From positions 248,001-312,000 of the forward strand of contig NZ_FNRA01000001.1 of the NCBI RefSeq assembly GCF_900107535.1: a DNA stretch of 64,000 bases. Direction: 5' to 3'. The position numbers and the translations under genes were made by a program. Below are positions 15,992-25,519 of this stretch, piece by piece. Source of the DNA: Pedobacter hartonius. GTDB lineage: Bacteria; Bacteroidota; Bacteroidia; Sphingobacteriales; Sphingobacteriaceae. The notes beneath the pieces are model-generated. The model did not search any database, had not been told where the DNA came from, and worked only from the letters and a program-made list of their open reading frames with translations. The first letter of the stretch is position 1. Every line of letters starts with the position of its first letter.

Positions 15992-18900
15992 CTATTTAAA
16001 TTTGAAGTTAACATTGAAACCATAGGTTCTTGTATAAGGCAGTGCTCCGCCTTCTACACCTGCAAGTGTAACCAGTGAAGAAAAAGTATTCTCCGGATCG
16101 ATGTTATCAGTGTGTTTCATGATCGTAAACAGGTTACGGGCAACAAGGTTAACGCTGATAGAAGAAAATGGCAGTTTACCCAGCATATTCTGTTTAAAAG
16201 TGTAACCCAGTGTGGCCTGGCGGAACTTGATGAAGCTACCGTCAAGAACAGCAAGTTTATTTACGTTAGTCATCAGACCTGTGTAATAATTCTGCGCATC
16301 AACATTTACGGTATTTTTACTTCCATCAGCTTGTACACCATCGGCAATTACACCACCATCTCTTCCAGGCAATGTTGCTTTGTTCAGACCGTAGGTATAA
16401 GAATAAAATTCAGTAGCTGATAAGATTTTGTTTCCGAACCTGTAATCGATCAGGAAGCTCAGGTTCCAGTTTTTGTACTGGAAATCATTGTTCCATCCGC
16501 CATATATGTTTGGAAGACCAGATCCCTGTGGTTTAAGGTCGCCACGAAGAGGGATACCATTGGTTCCAATTACTTTATTGCCATTGGCATCATACTGATA
16601 ATCATAAGCCAGGATCTGGGCCACTGCATAACCTTTAACAACGCCGATATAGGCATCACCAGGTCTGTAGGTACCCGTATTTAACGGCGCATTTGCACCG
16701 CCGTCGATGTTTAACACTTCGGTTTTAACATGTGTAAAATTGATGCTGGAGTTCCAGTTGAAATCATTGCTTTTGATTGGCGTACCTGATACCTGCAGCT
16801 CAATACCTGTATTTTTTGTTGAACCTAAGTTTACATATCTGGATTCATATCCTGAAGATACAGAAGTAGTTGCCTGAACAACCTCGCCTTCGGTTTTTCT
16901 GGTGAAGAACGATGCATCGATACCGATCCTGTTTTTCAGGAATTTCAATTCTGTACCGACCTCAAATTCTGATAATGAGAAAGGTTTCAAATTCGCGTTT
17001 GGCAGAGCAGTGCTAAATCCGGCAGTGGTTGTACCATTGATCGCATTACCAATCGTATAATATTGCTGCGTTAAATAAGGCGATGCCGGCTCACCACTTG
17101 TTTTAGCGTAAGATGCACGCAATTTACCAAAACTTAGCGGCTCCCATTTAGTCAGCTGTGAGAACACAAAGCTGGTTGAAACAGAAGGTGTGAAGATACT
17201 GTTCTGGTTTACAGGAAGTGTAGAGAACTGATCGTAACGTCCTGTGGTACTTAATGTGATTAATCCTTTGTAACTAAAGTCAGCAGTATAGTATGCTGAA
17301 GGAGTTTCTCTTGCGTTGTAATCGTAGACTACGTTTTTAGTCTTGGTATTACTTGCTGTATATAAGTAAGGAATGATGAAACTGTTACCGCTTGAACCTG
17401 TTGATTCATAAGTTGCCTTACGGTAGTTGGCTCCTACACTTGCATTCACATTAAAGTCTTTCAGCACATCTTTGTTGAAATTCAGTAACGCGTCTGTATT
17501 CAGCTCCGTACGCTGAGATTGCGCAAGGCTGTTCAACTGACCCAAACCTCCGTTAGAGAAAGCTGTTCCTGTAGGCGTTACAGAAAGCGTGCGGTCGTTC
17601 GTCAGGTCATATCCCAAACGTGCCTGTAATGACAGGTAGCTGGTAAAAGCATATTTTGCAGAAACCACACTGATGAAACGTTTACGGGCATTGTTATTTA
17701 CCAGCTGACTGGTTACGAAATACGGGTTCGTTACATAAGCGTTATCGTTCCAGCTCATTTCTGCACCTGTTGCAGCATTGTAACCGGGAGCCAGAGAAGT
17801 TACGTCCAGAGAAGTAGGTAAAAACTGAAGCGCATAGTTTGCGTTTAACGGAGAATCACTTAAGTAAGATTTGTTTTTATCCTGCTGATCGATGTAGTTT
17901 GCAACGAGGTTGAAGGACAATTTATCTGTCAGCTGCTGATTGGTACTAAAGTTAAATGTTTTTCTTACCAGACCGCTGTTAGGCAACACAGATTTTGCAT
18001 CCAGGTTGGCAGCTGAAAAACGGTAAGTTCCTTTTTCGCCACCGCCGGCTACGGAAATACTGTTTGTTAAACTTGGAGCGGTACGGTAGAAAGTGCTCAC
18101 GTTGTCAGTCACCGCAGAATAAGGATGAAGAACTCCGTCAGCAGCATAGGTAGGGGCACCATCTAATTTCTGTCCCCATGAATATAAACCGGAACCGATT
18201 GCAGAGTTCTGGCTTGTAGGGCGGGTATTGTGTTGTCCCTGTCCGTACTCATACTGATAGTCAGAATTATCTACAGCTTTATCAAACTGTAAGTTTGCAT
18301 TGTATTCGATTTGTACCCTGCCTTTTTTACCGGTTTTGGTAGTAATGTTAATTACACCGTTTGCGGCCCTTGCACCATATAATGCAGAAGCAGTAGATCC
18401 TTTCAGTACAGTCATGCTTTCCACATCATCAGGGTTGATGTTGCTGAAACCGTCACCACCATCAGAACCACCATACTGACCTGCACCGGTTCCTCTTTGC
18501 GAATTGTCGATCGGTACACCGTCAATAACGATCAGCGGAGAGTTGCTACCTGTAAAAGAGGTTGTTCCACGGATGTTCAAACGAACTGAAGATCCGGGGC
18601 CACCTGTTGAACCGCCAACACTTAAACCAGCCACACGGCCGCTTAATGAATTGGCGATATTTGATTCCCTTGCTTTATCCATAGTTTCACCACCAACCTT
18701 CGTTACCGAGTAACCCAGTGTTTTCTGATCTTTTGTGATACCCAAAGCCGTTACGACAACCTCATTCAGGTCGTTTGCACTTGGTTTGATGCTCACGTTG
18801 ATCGTGGTTCTTCCGTTAACAGATACTTCCTGAGGAGTATATCCGATATAGGATACCACCAGGACTGCATTATCAGGCACACTCAGGGAGAACATACCGT

Positions 18901-19381
18901 CACCGTTTGTTGTAGCCCCGCCTTTTCCGCCTTTGATCTGAACAGATGCACCGATAACCGGTAATCCGGTTTCATCAGTGATTTTACCTTTCACAATGAT
19001 ATCAGCTGCCTTTTCGGCAACCGGTACAATCACGATCAGGTTATTTGCCAGTACATTAAAAGTGAAACCCGTATTTTTCAGGGTTTCAGTAAGAATATAA
19101 GGCACGTCTTTATCTGTTACATCAATATTGATGGTTTTTCCCGCAGGGATTTTGCGGTTGCTGAACATGAAGCGGTAGTCCGACTTCGCCTCGATCTGTG
19201 CGAGGACATCTGTAAATTCTGCAGATGTCAGTTTTAAAGAGATTCTCTTTTGAGAATATACACCGGCAACAGCGCTTAGATTAAAAATAAGCATCAGTCC
19301 GAATGTGACTTTTATGATGGCCATAGATTTAGCTGGCGCATTTTTTGGCACTGCGCGTTGTAAGCGCGATAAAAATTTCAT
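15992..19381 (-). CDS. SusC/RagA TonB-dependent transporter with STN signalling domain
   Basis: This 1129-aa outer-membrane transporter has, in order, a signal sequence (about 20-43), an STN (secretin/TonB N-terminal) domain (about 47-115), a carboxypeptidase-D-like regulatory domain (about 127-200), the SusC signature around DLNEVVVTALG, a TonB plug (about 215-330) and a beta-barrel ending in NFKFK. It imports oligosaccharides with TonB energy. The STN domain is the part that contacts a FecR-type anti-sigma factor, and one is encoded just upstream, so substrate passage is likely signalled to the ECF sigma factor. The unusually long N-terminal leader (RAVPKNAPAKSM) is common in STN-containing SusC proteins. 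Confidence 0.95.
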   Translation of the reverse strand: MKFLSRLQRAVPKNAPAKSMAIIKVTFGLMLIFNLSAVAGVYSQKRISLKLTSAEFTDVLAQIEAKSDYRFMFSNRKIPAGKTINIDVTDKDVPYILTETLKNTGFTFNVLANNLIVIVPVAEKAADIIVKGKITDETGLPVIGASVQIKGGKGGATTNGDGMFSLSVPDNAVLVVSYIGYTPQEVSVNGRTTINVSIKPSANDLNEVVVTALGITKDQKTLGYSVTKVGGETMDKARESNIANSLSGRVAGLSVGGSTGGPGSSVRLNIRGTTSFTGSNSPLIVIDGVPIDNSQRGTGAGQYGGSDGGDGFSNINPDDVESMTVLKGSTASALYGARAANGVINITTKTGKKGRVQIEYNANLQFDKAVDNSDYQYEYGQGQHNTRPTSQNSAIGSGLYSWGQKLDGAPTYAADGVLHPYSAVTDNVSTFYRTAPSLTNSISVAGGGEKGTYRFSAANLDAKSVLPNSGLVRKTFNFSTNQQLTDKLSFNLVANYIDQQDKNKSYLSDSPLNANYALQFLPTSLDVTSLAPGYNAATGAEMSWNDNAYVTNPYFVTSQLVNNNARKRFISVVSAKYAFTSYLSLQARLGYDLTNDRTLSVTPTGTAFSNGGLGQLNSLAQSQRTELNTDALLNFNKDVLKDFNVNASVGANYRKATYESTGSSGNSFIIPYLYTASNTKTKNVVYDYNARETPSAYYTADFSYKGLITLSTTGRYDQFSTLPVNQNSIFTPSVSTSFVFSQLTKWEPLSFGKLRASYAKTSGEPASPYLTQQYYTIGNAINGTTTAGFSTALPNANLKPFSLSEFEVGTELKFLKNRIGIDASFFTRKTEGEVVQATTSVSSGYESRYVNLGSTKNTGIELQVSGTPIKSNDFNWNSSINFTHVKTEVLNIDGGANAPLNTGTYRPGDAYIGVVKGYAVAQILAYDYQYDANGNKVIGTNGIPLRGDLKPQGSGLPNIYGGWNNDFQYKNWNLSFLIDYRFGNKILSATEFYSYTYGLNKATLPGRDGGVIADGVQADGSKNTVNVDAQNYYTGLMTNVNKLAVLDGSFIKFRQATLGYTFKQNMLGKLPFSSISVNLVARNLFTIMKHTDNIDPENTFSSLVTLAGVEGGALPYTRTYGFNVNFKFK

Positions 19382-19540
19382 ACTAGTATAAATTAGTGTG
19401 ACAATTCAAGCTTCCGTCAGGAAGTTAAAAAATAGACAATTGGGTTTCATTTGATTTTGGGGAATCTGTTAGTCCCGCATGTTTGCTAAGTTGAAATTTT
19501 TCTCATATGATCTGGGTTAGTTTATAGTTATGGTTTGTTG

Positions 19541-20617
19541 TCAGTAGATTCTGATATTGGAATCCGTGATAGCGTAATTAAATTTTTCTGTTAGCTGCAA
19601 AGCTTTGAGTGCTTCGCCGATATTTTCTTTTTCGATTATTCCTGTAAATCTTAATTGTTTTGCGCTTTCACTATCAAAGTTGATATCCACGTTGTACCAT
19701 CTTTCCATACTTCTGGCAAGGGTTGAAAATTCTTCATTTTTGAAAGTGAGTTTATTATCTGTCCAGGAGGTTTCTATGATTGTTGCATGATCAGCTTTAA
19801 AATAGGTAAGCTGTCTCATCGCAGTGGTATGATCTGTATTGGTTAGTGCGTTCCTTCTATTATCATTACGAGGGTTTCTAAATACAAGTTTTTGTGATGG
19901 CTTTAAATAAATCTGTTTTGTTGACGAATGATTTAACATTACCGTAATGGCACCACGTAATAAAGTAGTTTCAGTAACGTTTTCATTTGAATACGCTTTC
20001 ACATTAAATGTTGTTCCCAGTACTTTAATGTCCATATCCTTGGTATGTATAATAAAAGGATGGGCGGCATCCTTGCTCACATCAAAAAAAGCTTCCCCTA
20101 TCAGAAAGACCTCTCTTGTCGAATCAGAAAATTTAGCAGGGTACTCCAGCCTGCTATCGGCATTCAATCTGATTTCAGTTCCGTCCGTTAAAGTAAAAAC
20201 CGAACGCACTCCTTTTGGAGTTTCCTTAATGATCAGTTCTTTCCGGTAAGTAAAGTAACTATGGAACACAAAGAAAGTATAACATGCGATCAACAGGCCC
20301 GAGGCCGCTTTGGTCACCCAGTTGAATGAAGGAGTAACCAAAAGTTCATCATCTATAGTATCAATATCAGTTGTATCATCCGGGGCATCCTCTTCACCTG
20401 TTTCCCCATCTTCTATCTTTTGCTGTATGCGTTTAAAAAGGGCAGCACTATCGTATTCCTCCTTATGGCTGTTTGACCAGTAGGCGCGCAGCAGATCCTC
20501 TTCATTTCTGTCGTAAAATGGCTCTCCCCGTAAGTAGATTAATTCGCGCTTTTCATCCACTGTGATTTCTCCAGTCAGATCTTTGGTAAGCAACTCAATA
20601 AACCTATCTTTTTCCAT
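19541..20617 (-). CDS. FecR-family anti-sigma factor
   Basis: This 358-aa protein has a cytoplasmic N-terminal part (1 to about 100), one membrane helix (about 103-122), a FecR domain (LTDGTEIRLNADSRLEYP, about 143-245) and a C-terminal DUF4974-like domain of the STN type. FecR proteins hold an ECF sigma factor at the membrane and release it when the STN domain of the partner SusC signals. The partners flank it: sigma factor upstream, SusC 159 bp downstream. The acidic stretch EDAPDDTTDIDTIDDE before the membrane helix is a likely linker. Confidence in the family is high; the identity of the partners is inferred from order. Confidence 0.93.
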   Translation of the reverse strand: MEKDRFIELLTKDLTGEITVDEKRELIYLRGEPFYDRNEEDLLRAYWSNSHKEEYDSAALFKRIQQKIEDGETGEEDAPDDTTDIDTIDDELLVTPSFNWVTKAASGLLIACYTFFVFHSYFTYRKELIIKETPKGVRSVFTLTDGTEIRLNADSRLEYPAKFSDSTREVFLIGEAFFDVSKDAAHPFIIHTKDMDIKVLGTTFNVKAYSNENVTETTLLRGAITVMLNHSSTKQIYLKPSQKLVFRNPRNDNRRNALTNTDHTTAMRQLTYFKADHATIIETSWTDNKLTFKNEEFSTLARSMERWYNVDINFDSESAKQLRFTGIIEKENIGEALKALQLTEKFNYAITDSNIRIY

Positions 20618-21045
20618 TCAGTATTTTTTTAAGAGCGTTCCCTTATAAGACACGGATCTTTTATCAAATGCTTACAGGTTCTTAAAATAAAATTCAACAG
20701 GATAGTGTGTTTTTAACACTTACTTAAGTTTTTAGGAAGGATAATGCGTCAGACGCCGGTTTTAGCAGAAAAAAGTGGAGATTATCCTGCTATTTAAAAT
20801 GAACAATCATTAAAAACCGGAAAATCATCCGATATTTTATTCATATCTGATATTTAAAGTGCGAAAATATATAAGTCACCATATATTTTTAATCCCGGAT
20901 GCTTTAAAAAAGAGAAGATTTTCTCATTTTAAAAATAAGGTATTGTATATGAATGCTGTCTGCTGCTGAAGGGCAGCCTTTATATGGGATAATGGATTTG
21001 AAAGATTCCTCACAGATCCTGAAAAGTATATAGTATATATATGTA
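20618..21045. other. 428-bp spacer between sigma factor and anti-sigma factor, with interleaved inverted repeats
   Basis: No convincing ORF is present. Two 8-bp inverted repeats interleave: AGGATAAT (20738-20745) with ATTATCCT (20781-20788), and CCGGTTTT (20756-20763) with AAAACCGG (20813-20820). In RNA this order can form a pseudoknot, though not both stems as simple nested hairpins. The rest is AT-rich, and no TAnnTTTG box reading towards fecR was found. A gap this long is unusual for a sigma/anti-sigma pair. Confidence 0.5.
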
Positions 21046-21630
21046 TTATACGAACTTCGATATAAAGTTCTTCACCGTAAGGTAGGGTCCCATTTCCTTA
21101 CTCAATTTCTTCATTGCCCTCAGGATCTGGGTCTGCACGGTTTTATGCGAAATATTCAGGATCTCGGCAACCTCCTTATACCTCATCCCGTCTTCCTTTA
21201 CCAGCTGGAATATAATTTTACATTGCTGCGGAAGTGTGTCAATTGCCTGATCAAGTTTAAAGAACAGTTCTTTTCTTTCTATCTCGGCCTCGGGATCACT
21301 ATAAGCTATAAGCTGGCTATGGCTATCTTCAATCTGCACCAGCTGAACAGCGGCATTTTTTCTGAGATAATTCAACGCCCTGTTTTTTACCGAAATAAAA
21401 ATATAGGTTTCCAGGTTCTCCACCTCAGTCATCTTCAGTCTCTGGTTCCATAAAGTGACAAATACATCGGCAACTATTTCTTCAGCGATTTCTTTTTTGT
21501 TAACGTATAACTCGCAAAATTTTATCAGTCTGGTATTAAAAATAATAAAGAACTGTTCAAATGATTTATGATCATCAGAAAGGGCTATTTTAGTCCATAA
21601 GTTCTTTGTATCGAGTCCTTTTTCTATCAA
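21046..21630 (-). CDS. ECF sigma-70 family factor (SusC/FecR-linked)
   Basis: This 194-aa protein has sigma region 2 (about residues 25-95, with EIVADVFVTLWNQR) and region 4 (about 125-180, with the helix-turn-helix RYKEVAEILNISHKTVQTQILRA, shown here only as a family feature). It belongs to the large Bacteroidota group of extracytoplasmic sigma factors that drive polysaccharide utilisation loci. It is the first gene of the locus in transcription order, followed by its likely FecR partner and SusC. It is probably held inactive by FecR and released when glycan is imported. Its target promoters cannot be identified from this window. Confidence 0.94.
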   Translation of the reverse strand: MIEKGLDTKNLWTKIALSDDHKSFEQFFIIFNTRLIKFCELYVNKKEIAEEIVADVFVTLWNQRLKMTEVENLETYIFISVKNRALNYLRKNAAVQLVQIEDSHSQLIAYSDPEAEIERKELFFKLDQAIDTLPQQCKIIFQLVKEDGMRYKEVAEILNISHKTVQTQILRAMKKLSKEMGPYLTVKNFISKFV

Positions 21631-21790
21631 AATAACGTTGTTAAATCGTTTTAATCATTTTGCAAAATGAATTTATGATTAATAAATTGTAATACAAACA
21701 TTAACCGGCATTTACTCAAATTGTATCGGCGAATTGACTTAAATATTGCAAAAGAAAAGCCTTAGCGCCCGGCCAAAGTAATATTAAATA

Positions 21791-21824
21791 AATTAGGCCT
21801 GCTGGTTGAACTGCAGGCCCAATT
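21791..21824 (-). terminator. Weak terminator after trxB
   Basis: Twelve-base arms (21791-21802 and 21813-21824) pair with one G-U wobble around a 10-nt loop. On the minus strand the stem is followed by an AT-rich stretch with only short T runs. It lies 43 bp after the trxB stop. Confidence 0.55.
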
Positions 21825-21866
21825 ATTGGTAAGTTTTAAGCTTTTAACGTTAAAACGTGCAAAAAC

Positions 21867-22835
21867 TTAAGATAGTACTTTTACTTCATCTTCCTTAGCT
21901 GCCAGATAACGTTCAGCATCCAGTGCTGCCATACAGCCTGAACCTGCAGCAGTAATTGCCTGGCGGTAATAGTGGTCCTGCACGTCGCCACAGGCAAAAA
22001 CACCTTCAACATTTGTTTTTGTTGAGCCCGGGATGGTTTTAAGGTATCCTGTATCATCCATTTCCAGCCAGCCTTTAAATATATCCGTATTGGGTTTGTG
22101 CCCAATGGCCACAAAGAAACCTTCTACTTCAAGATCTGATTCCAGATCTGTCTGGTTATTGTGAATCCTCAGGCCTGTTACATTCTTTCCGTTCCCCAGT
22201 ACTTCCCTGGCTTCTGAGTTATAGATCACTTCTATATTGGGCGTATTCAGTACGCGGTTCACCATCGCTTTGGAAGCCCTGAACTCATCACGGCGAACAA
22301 GCATATAAACTTTTTTACACAACTTGGCAAGGTATGTTGCTTCCTCGGCAGCAGTATCTCCTGCACCAACAATCGCTACATCCTGTCCCCTGAAGAAGAA
22401 ACCATCACAAACGGCACATGCCGAAACGCCAAAACCATTGTAATGGGATTCACTTGGCAGGCCCAGCCATTTTGCAGTGGCACCTGTAGAGATGATCACG
22501 GTATCAGCGGTGATGGTTTTGATCTCATCTACGACCACTTTATGTGGCATCGATGAAAAATCTACTGAGCTCACATATCCAAAACGGATATCTGTTCCAA
22601 AACGTTCGGCCTGCTTACGGAAATCTTCCATCATTTCAGGCCCCATTATTCCATTAGGGTATCCGGGAAAATTATCGACATCTGTCGTTTGCGTCAGTTG
22701 TCCGCCGGCTTCCATACCCGTATATAATACTGGTTTCAGGTCTGCTCTGGCAGCATAAATTGCAGCCGTATACCCAGCAGGGCCCGAACCAATGATAAGG
22801 CATTGAACATGTTCTATTTCTTGAGTAGTATCCAT
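21867..22835 (-). CDS. trxB: Thioredoxin reductase
   Basis: This 322-aa flavoprotein reduces thioredoxin with NADPH in the cytoplasm. It shows the N-terminal FAD motif GSGPAGYTAAIYAA, the redox-active CAVC pair near residue 142, the NADPH motif GAGDTAAEEA and the C-terminal FACGDVQD FAD motif. Length is normal for the family. It has its own promoter (TTG, 19 bp, TATTTTTG at 22902-22931). The downstream sigma gene is about 236 bp away, with a weak hairpin between, so it is likely a single-gene unit. Confidence 0.97.
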   Translation of the reverse strand: MDTTQEIEHVQCLIIGSGPAGYTAAIYAARADLKPVLYTGMEAGGQLTQTTDVDNFPGYPNGIMGPEMMEDFRKQAERFGTDIRFGYVSSVDFSSMPHKVVVDEIKTITADTVIISTGATAKWLGLPSESHYNGFGVSACAVCDGFFFRGQDVAIVGAGDTAAEEATYLAKLCKKVYMLVRRDEFRASKAMVNRVLNTPNIEVIYNSEAREVLGNGKNVTGLRIHNNQTDLESDLEVEGFFVAIGHKPNTDIFKGWLEMDDTGYLKTIPGSTKTNVEGVFACGDVQDHYYRQAITAAGSGCMAALDAERYLAAKEDEVKVLS

Positions 22836-22901
22836 AATCTAATTTCTATGATAACTCTGGCAGCATTTACCGATTTGAAAGATGCCCGGGTCATTTACAT
22901 A

Positions 22902-22931
22902 CAAAAATAAGCTTTAATATGGGATGCGCAA
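22902..22931 (-). promoter_or_regulatory. trxB promoter
   Basis: On the minus strand a TTG (22929-22931) is followed after exactly 19 bp by TATTTTTG (22902-22909), the Bacteroidota -33/-7 consensus. The predicted leader is about 60 nt. Confidence 0.7.
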
Positions 22932-22945
22932 AAGGTTAGCCCTTC

Positions 22946-23572
22946 TTAATTTACATTTTTACGCTGCGCTTGCTTATCCCGGAGCTTTTTGCCCGTCAGC
23001 GAAGAAACCAGCTTGTCACCGGCATATTCATCCTCCTGTTTCCCGCCTTTCATCACCCAGGTGCCGTTTTTCTTTCCCGCCACGTAAGCGCCTGAAATCT
23101 GTACCTTGCCGTCATTATCGTATAACTGGTAAAGTCCATGTAATGCACCCATGATATAGTTTGCCATCTCTTTAACTTTCCCGTCAGCATAAAAGCTAAG
23201 CCACTTTCCTACACGCAGTCCGTCGAGATATTTGCCGCTGAGGGCAACAAACCTGGCCCTGCCATTAATTTCATAGCTGAGGTTCTGGTAATTATTGTCA
23301 GGAGTGATCCATTCATAGTAGACGAAATTACCATGAGGCACCTGCAAACTGTCGTCTTTAAACGTGCCCGAGGTGAGCAGGACGCCATCAAAATCGAACT
23401 TTTTAAAAGTATAAACACTATCTCCCTCTACCTTACCAAAAACCGCATAGGATATCGCTTTCGTTGAATCTGTCACGATACGGTCCTTGACATCCAGTAA
23501 AATCGTTTTAACCTGGCTATATGCGTTTAAGCCGCCAAAAAGAAAAAGGAAACAAATGAGTATTCTCTTCAT
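22946..23572 (-). CDS. Exported MORN-repeat-like protein
   Basis: This 208-aa protein has a signal peptide ending near LNAYSQ (residue 20). Repeated short strands of the form G-x-Y-x-x-G-x-x-x-G-x-W (GKYLDGLRVGKWLSFY, GAYVAGKKNGTWVMK, shown in part) identify it with MORN / YwqK-like repeat proteins, which are common exported proteins in Bacteroidota. No enzymatic motif is visible. The start lies 20 bp after the acyl-CoA carboxylase stop, so the two may be co-transcribed. The basic tail (GKKLRDKQAQRKNVN) is poorly ordered. Function is unknown. Confidence 0.8.
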   Translation of the reverse strand: MKRILICFLFLFGGLNAYSQVKTILLDVKDRIVTDSTKAISYAVFGKVEGDSVYTFKKFDFDGVLLTSGTFKDDSLQVPHGNFVYYEWITPDNNYQNLSYEINGRARFVALSGKYLDGLRVGKWLSFYADGKVKEMANYIMGALHGLYQLYDNDGKVQISGAYVAGKKNGTWVMKGGKQEDEYAGDKLVSSLTGKKLRDKQAQRKNVN

Positions 23573-23592
23573 AATAAGGTCAAATTTAGCAA

Positions 23593-25221
23593 CTAGGTCT
23601 GGATAATTCCGACATTGAATTGTCTTTTTATTGGCGACTGATTAGCGGCTTCTATCCCCATAGAGATCACTTTCCGTGTTTCCAGCGGATCAATGATTCC
23701 GTCTACCCATAACCTTGAAGCGGCATAATATGGAGTGGTCTGCCTGTCGTACCTTTCAGTAATTTCCTTCAGCAGTTCTGCTTCCTTTTCCGGGTTGACC
23801 ATCTCCCCTTTTGATTTCATGGCAGCAGCCTGGATCTGCAGTAATGTCTTTGCTGCCTGCGAACCACCCATTACGGCGATCTTAGCGGTAGGCCAGGCAT
23901 AGATCAGTCTGGGATCATAAGCCTTGCCGCACATGGCATAGTTTCCTGCACCATAGGAATTTCCAACAACAATCGTGAATTTTGGGACTACCGAGTTTGC
24001 CACGGCATTGACCATTTTCGCGCCGTCCTTGATGATGCCCCCCTGTTCAGACCGGCTGCCGACCATAAATCCGGTTACGTCCTGTAAAAACACCAGCGGG
24101 ATCTTTTTCTGGTTGCAGTTCATAATGAAACGGGCAGCCTTATCTGCACTATCTGAATAGATCACGCCCCCAAACTGCATTTCTCCTTTTTTTGATTTCA
24201 CTACCTTGCGCTGGTTGGCCACAATCCCTACTGCCCAGCCATCTATCCTGCCTAAGCCGCAGATGATACTTTGTCCGTATTCCTTTTTATATTCTTCAAA
24301 TTCAGAATCATCCGTCAGGCGGTAAATAATTTCATGCATATCATATTGCTTTTCCCTGTTTTCGGGAAGCAGCCCATAGATTTCCTGTGGATCAAGTTTT
24401 GGCGGTGCCGGCTTGATCCGGCTGAAGCCCGCCGATTGCGGCTCACCAAGCATGCTCATGATATTGCGGATGCTTTCCAGACAAGCCTGGTCGTTCGGGT
24501 ATTTATAATCCGTAACGCCTGATATTTCACAGTGTGTGGTGGCACCGCCCAGGGTTTCGTTGTCCACATCCTCGCCGATTGCAGATTTTACCAGGTAAGA
24601 TCCTGCCAGAAATACTGAGCCCGTCCCTTCAACAATCATCGCCTCATCGCTCATGATCGGCAGGTATGCCCCTCCGGCAACACAGGAACCCATAATTGCA
24701 GAGATCTGCACAATTCCATCGGCAGACATCAGGGCATTGTTCCTGAACATTCTGCCAAAATGCTCCTTATCTGGAAAGATCTCGTCCTGCATCGGCAGGT
24801 AAACACCGGCACTGTCCACCAGGTAAATCACCGGCAGGCGGTTTTCCATTGCAATTTCCTGTGCACGGAGATTTTTCTTGGCTGTCATCGGGAACCAGGC
24901 ACCCGCTTTAACCGTAGCGTCATTGGCAACGATTATGCACTGGCGCCCAGAAACATAACCGATACCGCATACTACTCCCGCAGCCGGGCAGCCGCCCTGG
25001 TCAACATACATGCCTTCCGCAGCAAAAGCCCCGACTTCCAGAAATTCTGTATCTTTATCTATCAGGTAAGTGACACGCTCCCTGGCCAGCATTTTACCCT
25101 TTTCCTTTTGTTTAGCCGCACTTTTTTCCCCACCCCCTTTATATATCGTTTTTAGCCGGGTTTTTAGTTCGTATACCAGCTGTTTATTAATGTCTTCGTT
25201 CTTGTTAAATTCGATATCCAT
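23593..25221 (-). CDS. Biotin-dependent acyl-CoA carboxylase, carboxyltransferase beta subunit
   Basis: This 542-aa protein has the two crotonase-like carboxyltransferase halves of the propionyl-/methylcrotonyl-CoA carboxylase beta family. It includes the LARERV segment, oxyanion-type glycines in GSCVAGGAYLPIMSD and in VVGNSYGAGNYAM, and a C-terminal PLETRKV motif. It transfers a carboxyl group from biotin to an acyl-CoA, as in leucine breakdown (methylcrotonyl) or propionate metabolism. The ATG at 25221 was chosen because the family begins at MDIEFNKN. A start 90 bp upstream would add 30 unrelated residues. No biotinylated alpha subunit is in the window, so the acyl substrate is undecided. 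Confidence 0.93.
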   Translation of the reverse strand: MDIEFNKNEDINKQLVYELKTRLKTIYKGGGEKSAAKQKEKGKMLARERVTYLIDKDTEFLEVGAFAAEGMYVDQGGCPAAGVVCGIGYVSGRQCIIVANDATVKAGAWFPMTAKKNLRAQEIAMENRLPVIYLVDSAGVYLPMQDEIFPDKEHFGRMFRNNALMSADGIVQISAIMGSCVAGGAYLPIMSDEAMIVEGTGSVFLAGSYLVKSAIGEDVDNETLGGATTHCEISGVTDYKYPNDQACLESIRNIMSMLGEPQSAGFSRIKPAPPKLDPQEIYGLLPENREKQYDMHEIIYRLTDDSEFEEYKKEYGQSIICGLGRIDGWAVGIVANQRKVVKSKKGEMQFGGVIYSDSADKAARFIMNCNQKKIPLVFLQDVTGFMVGSRSEQGGIIKDGAKMVNAVANSVVPKFTIVVGNSYGAGNYAMCGKAYDPRLIYAWPTAKIAVMGGSQAAKTLLQIQAAAMKSKGEMVNPEKEAELLKEITERYDRQTTPYYAASRLWVDGIIDPLETRKVISMGIEAANQSPIKRQFNVGIIQT

Positions 25222-25410
25222 GGGGGCAAGATAGAAGTATTCTGTGAAATTACAGAAAACAGAATATAAATTTCGGGGGACTAAATAAGGCTTATTGTAT
25301 GTTTTACACACGATAAACGGATATCAAAAGCCACGCTCTTCATACGATATTATGATGTATAAAAATGCACTTAACACGTTTTACAACTTCTTTAAAAAGA
25401 GATTTGACAT

Positions 25411-25447
25411 CAAAATAAAAAGGAGGCTCAACTACGTTAATCCTCCT
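25411..25447 (-). terminator. Terminator after the LOG-family gene
   Basis: AGGAGG (25421-25426) pairs with CCTCCT (25442-25447) around a 15-nt loop. On the minus strand the stem runs straight into TTTTTATTTT. It lies about 70 bp past the LOG-family stop. The rest of the 25222-25519 gap holds an imperfect ACTAATA/TATTAGT hairpin (about 25482-25500) and the unrecognised promoter of the carboxylase gene. Confidence 0.75.
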
Positions 25448-25519
25448 GACATGAAAAGTTTTTCGTAAGATAATTATATCACACTAATACTGATATTAGT
25501 TATAAATTTTTCAGCCTCT

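Noticed and set aside
25222..25311. A 30-codon N-terminal extension of the acyl-CoA carboxylase
   Set aside because: The family starts at MDIEFNKN (25221); the extension has no match and would make the protein longer than normal.
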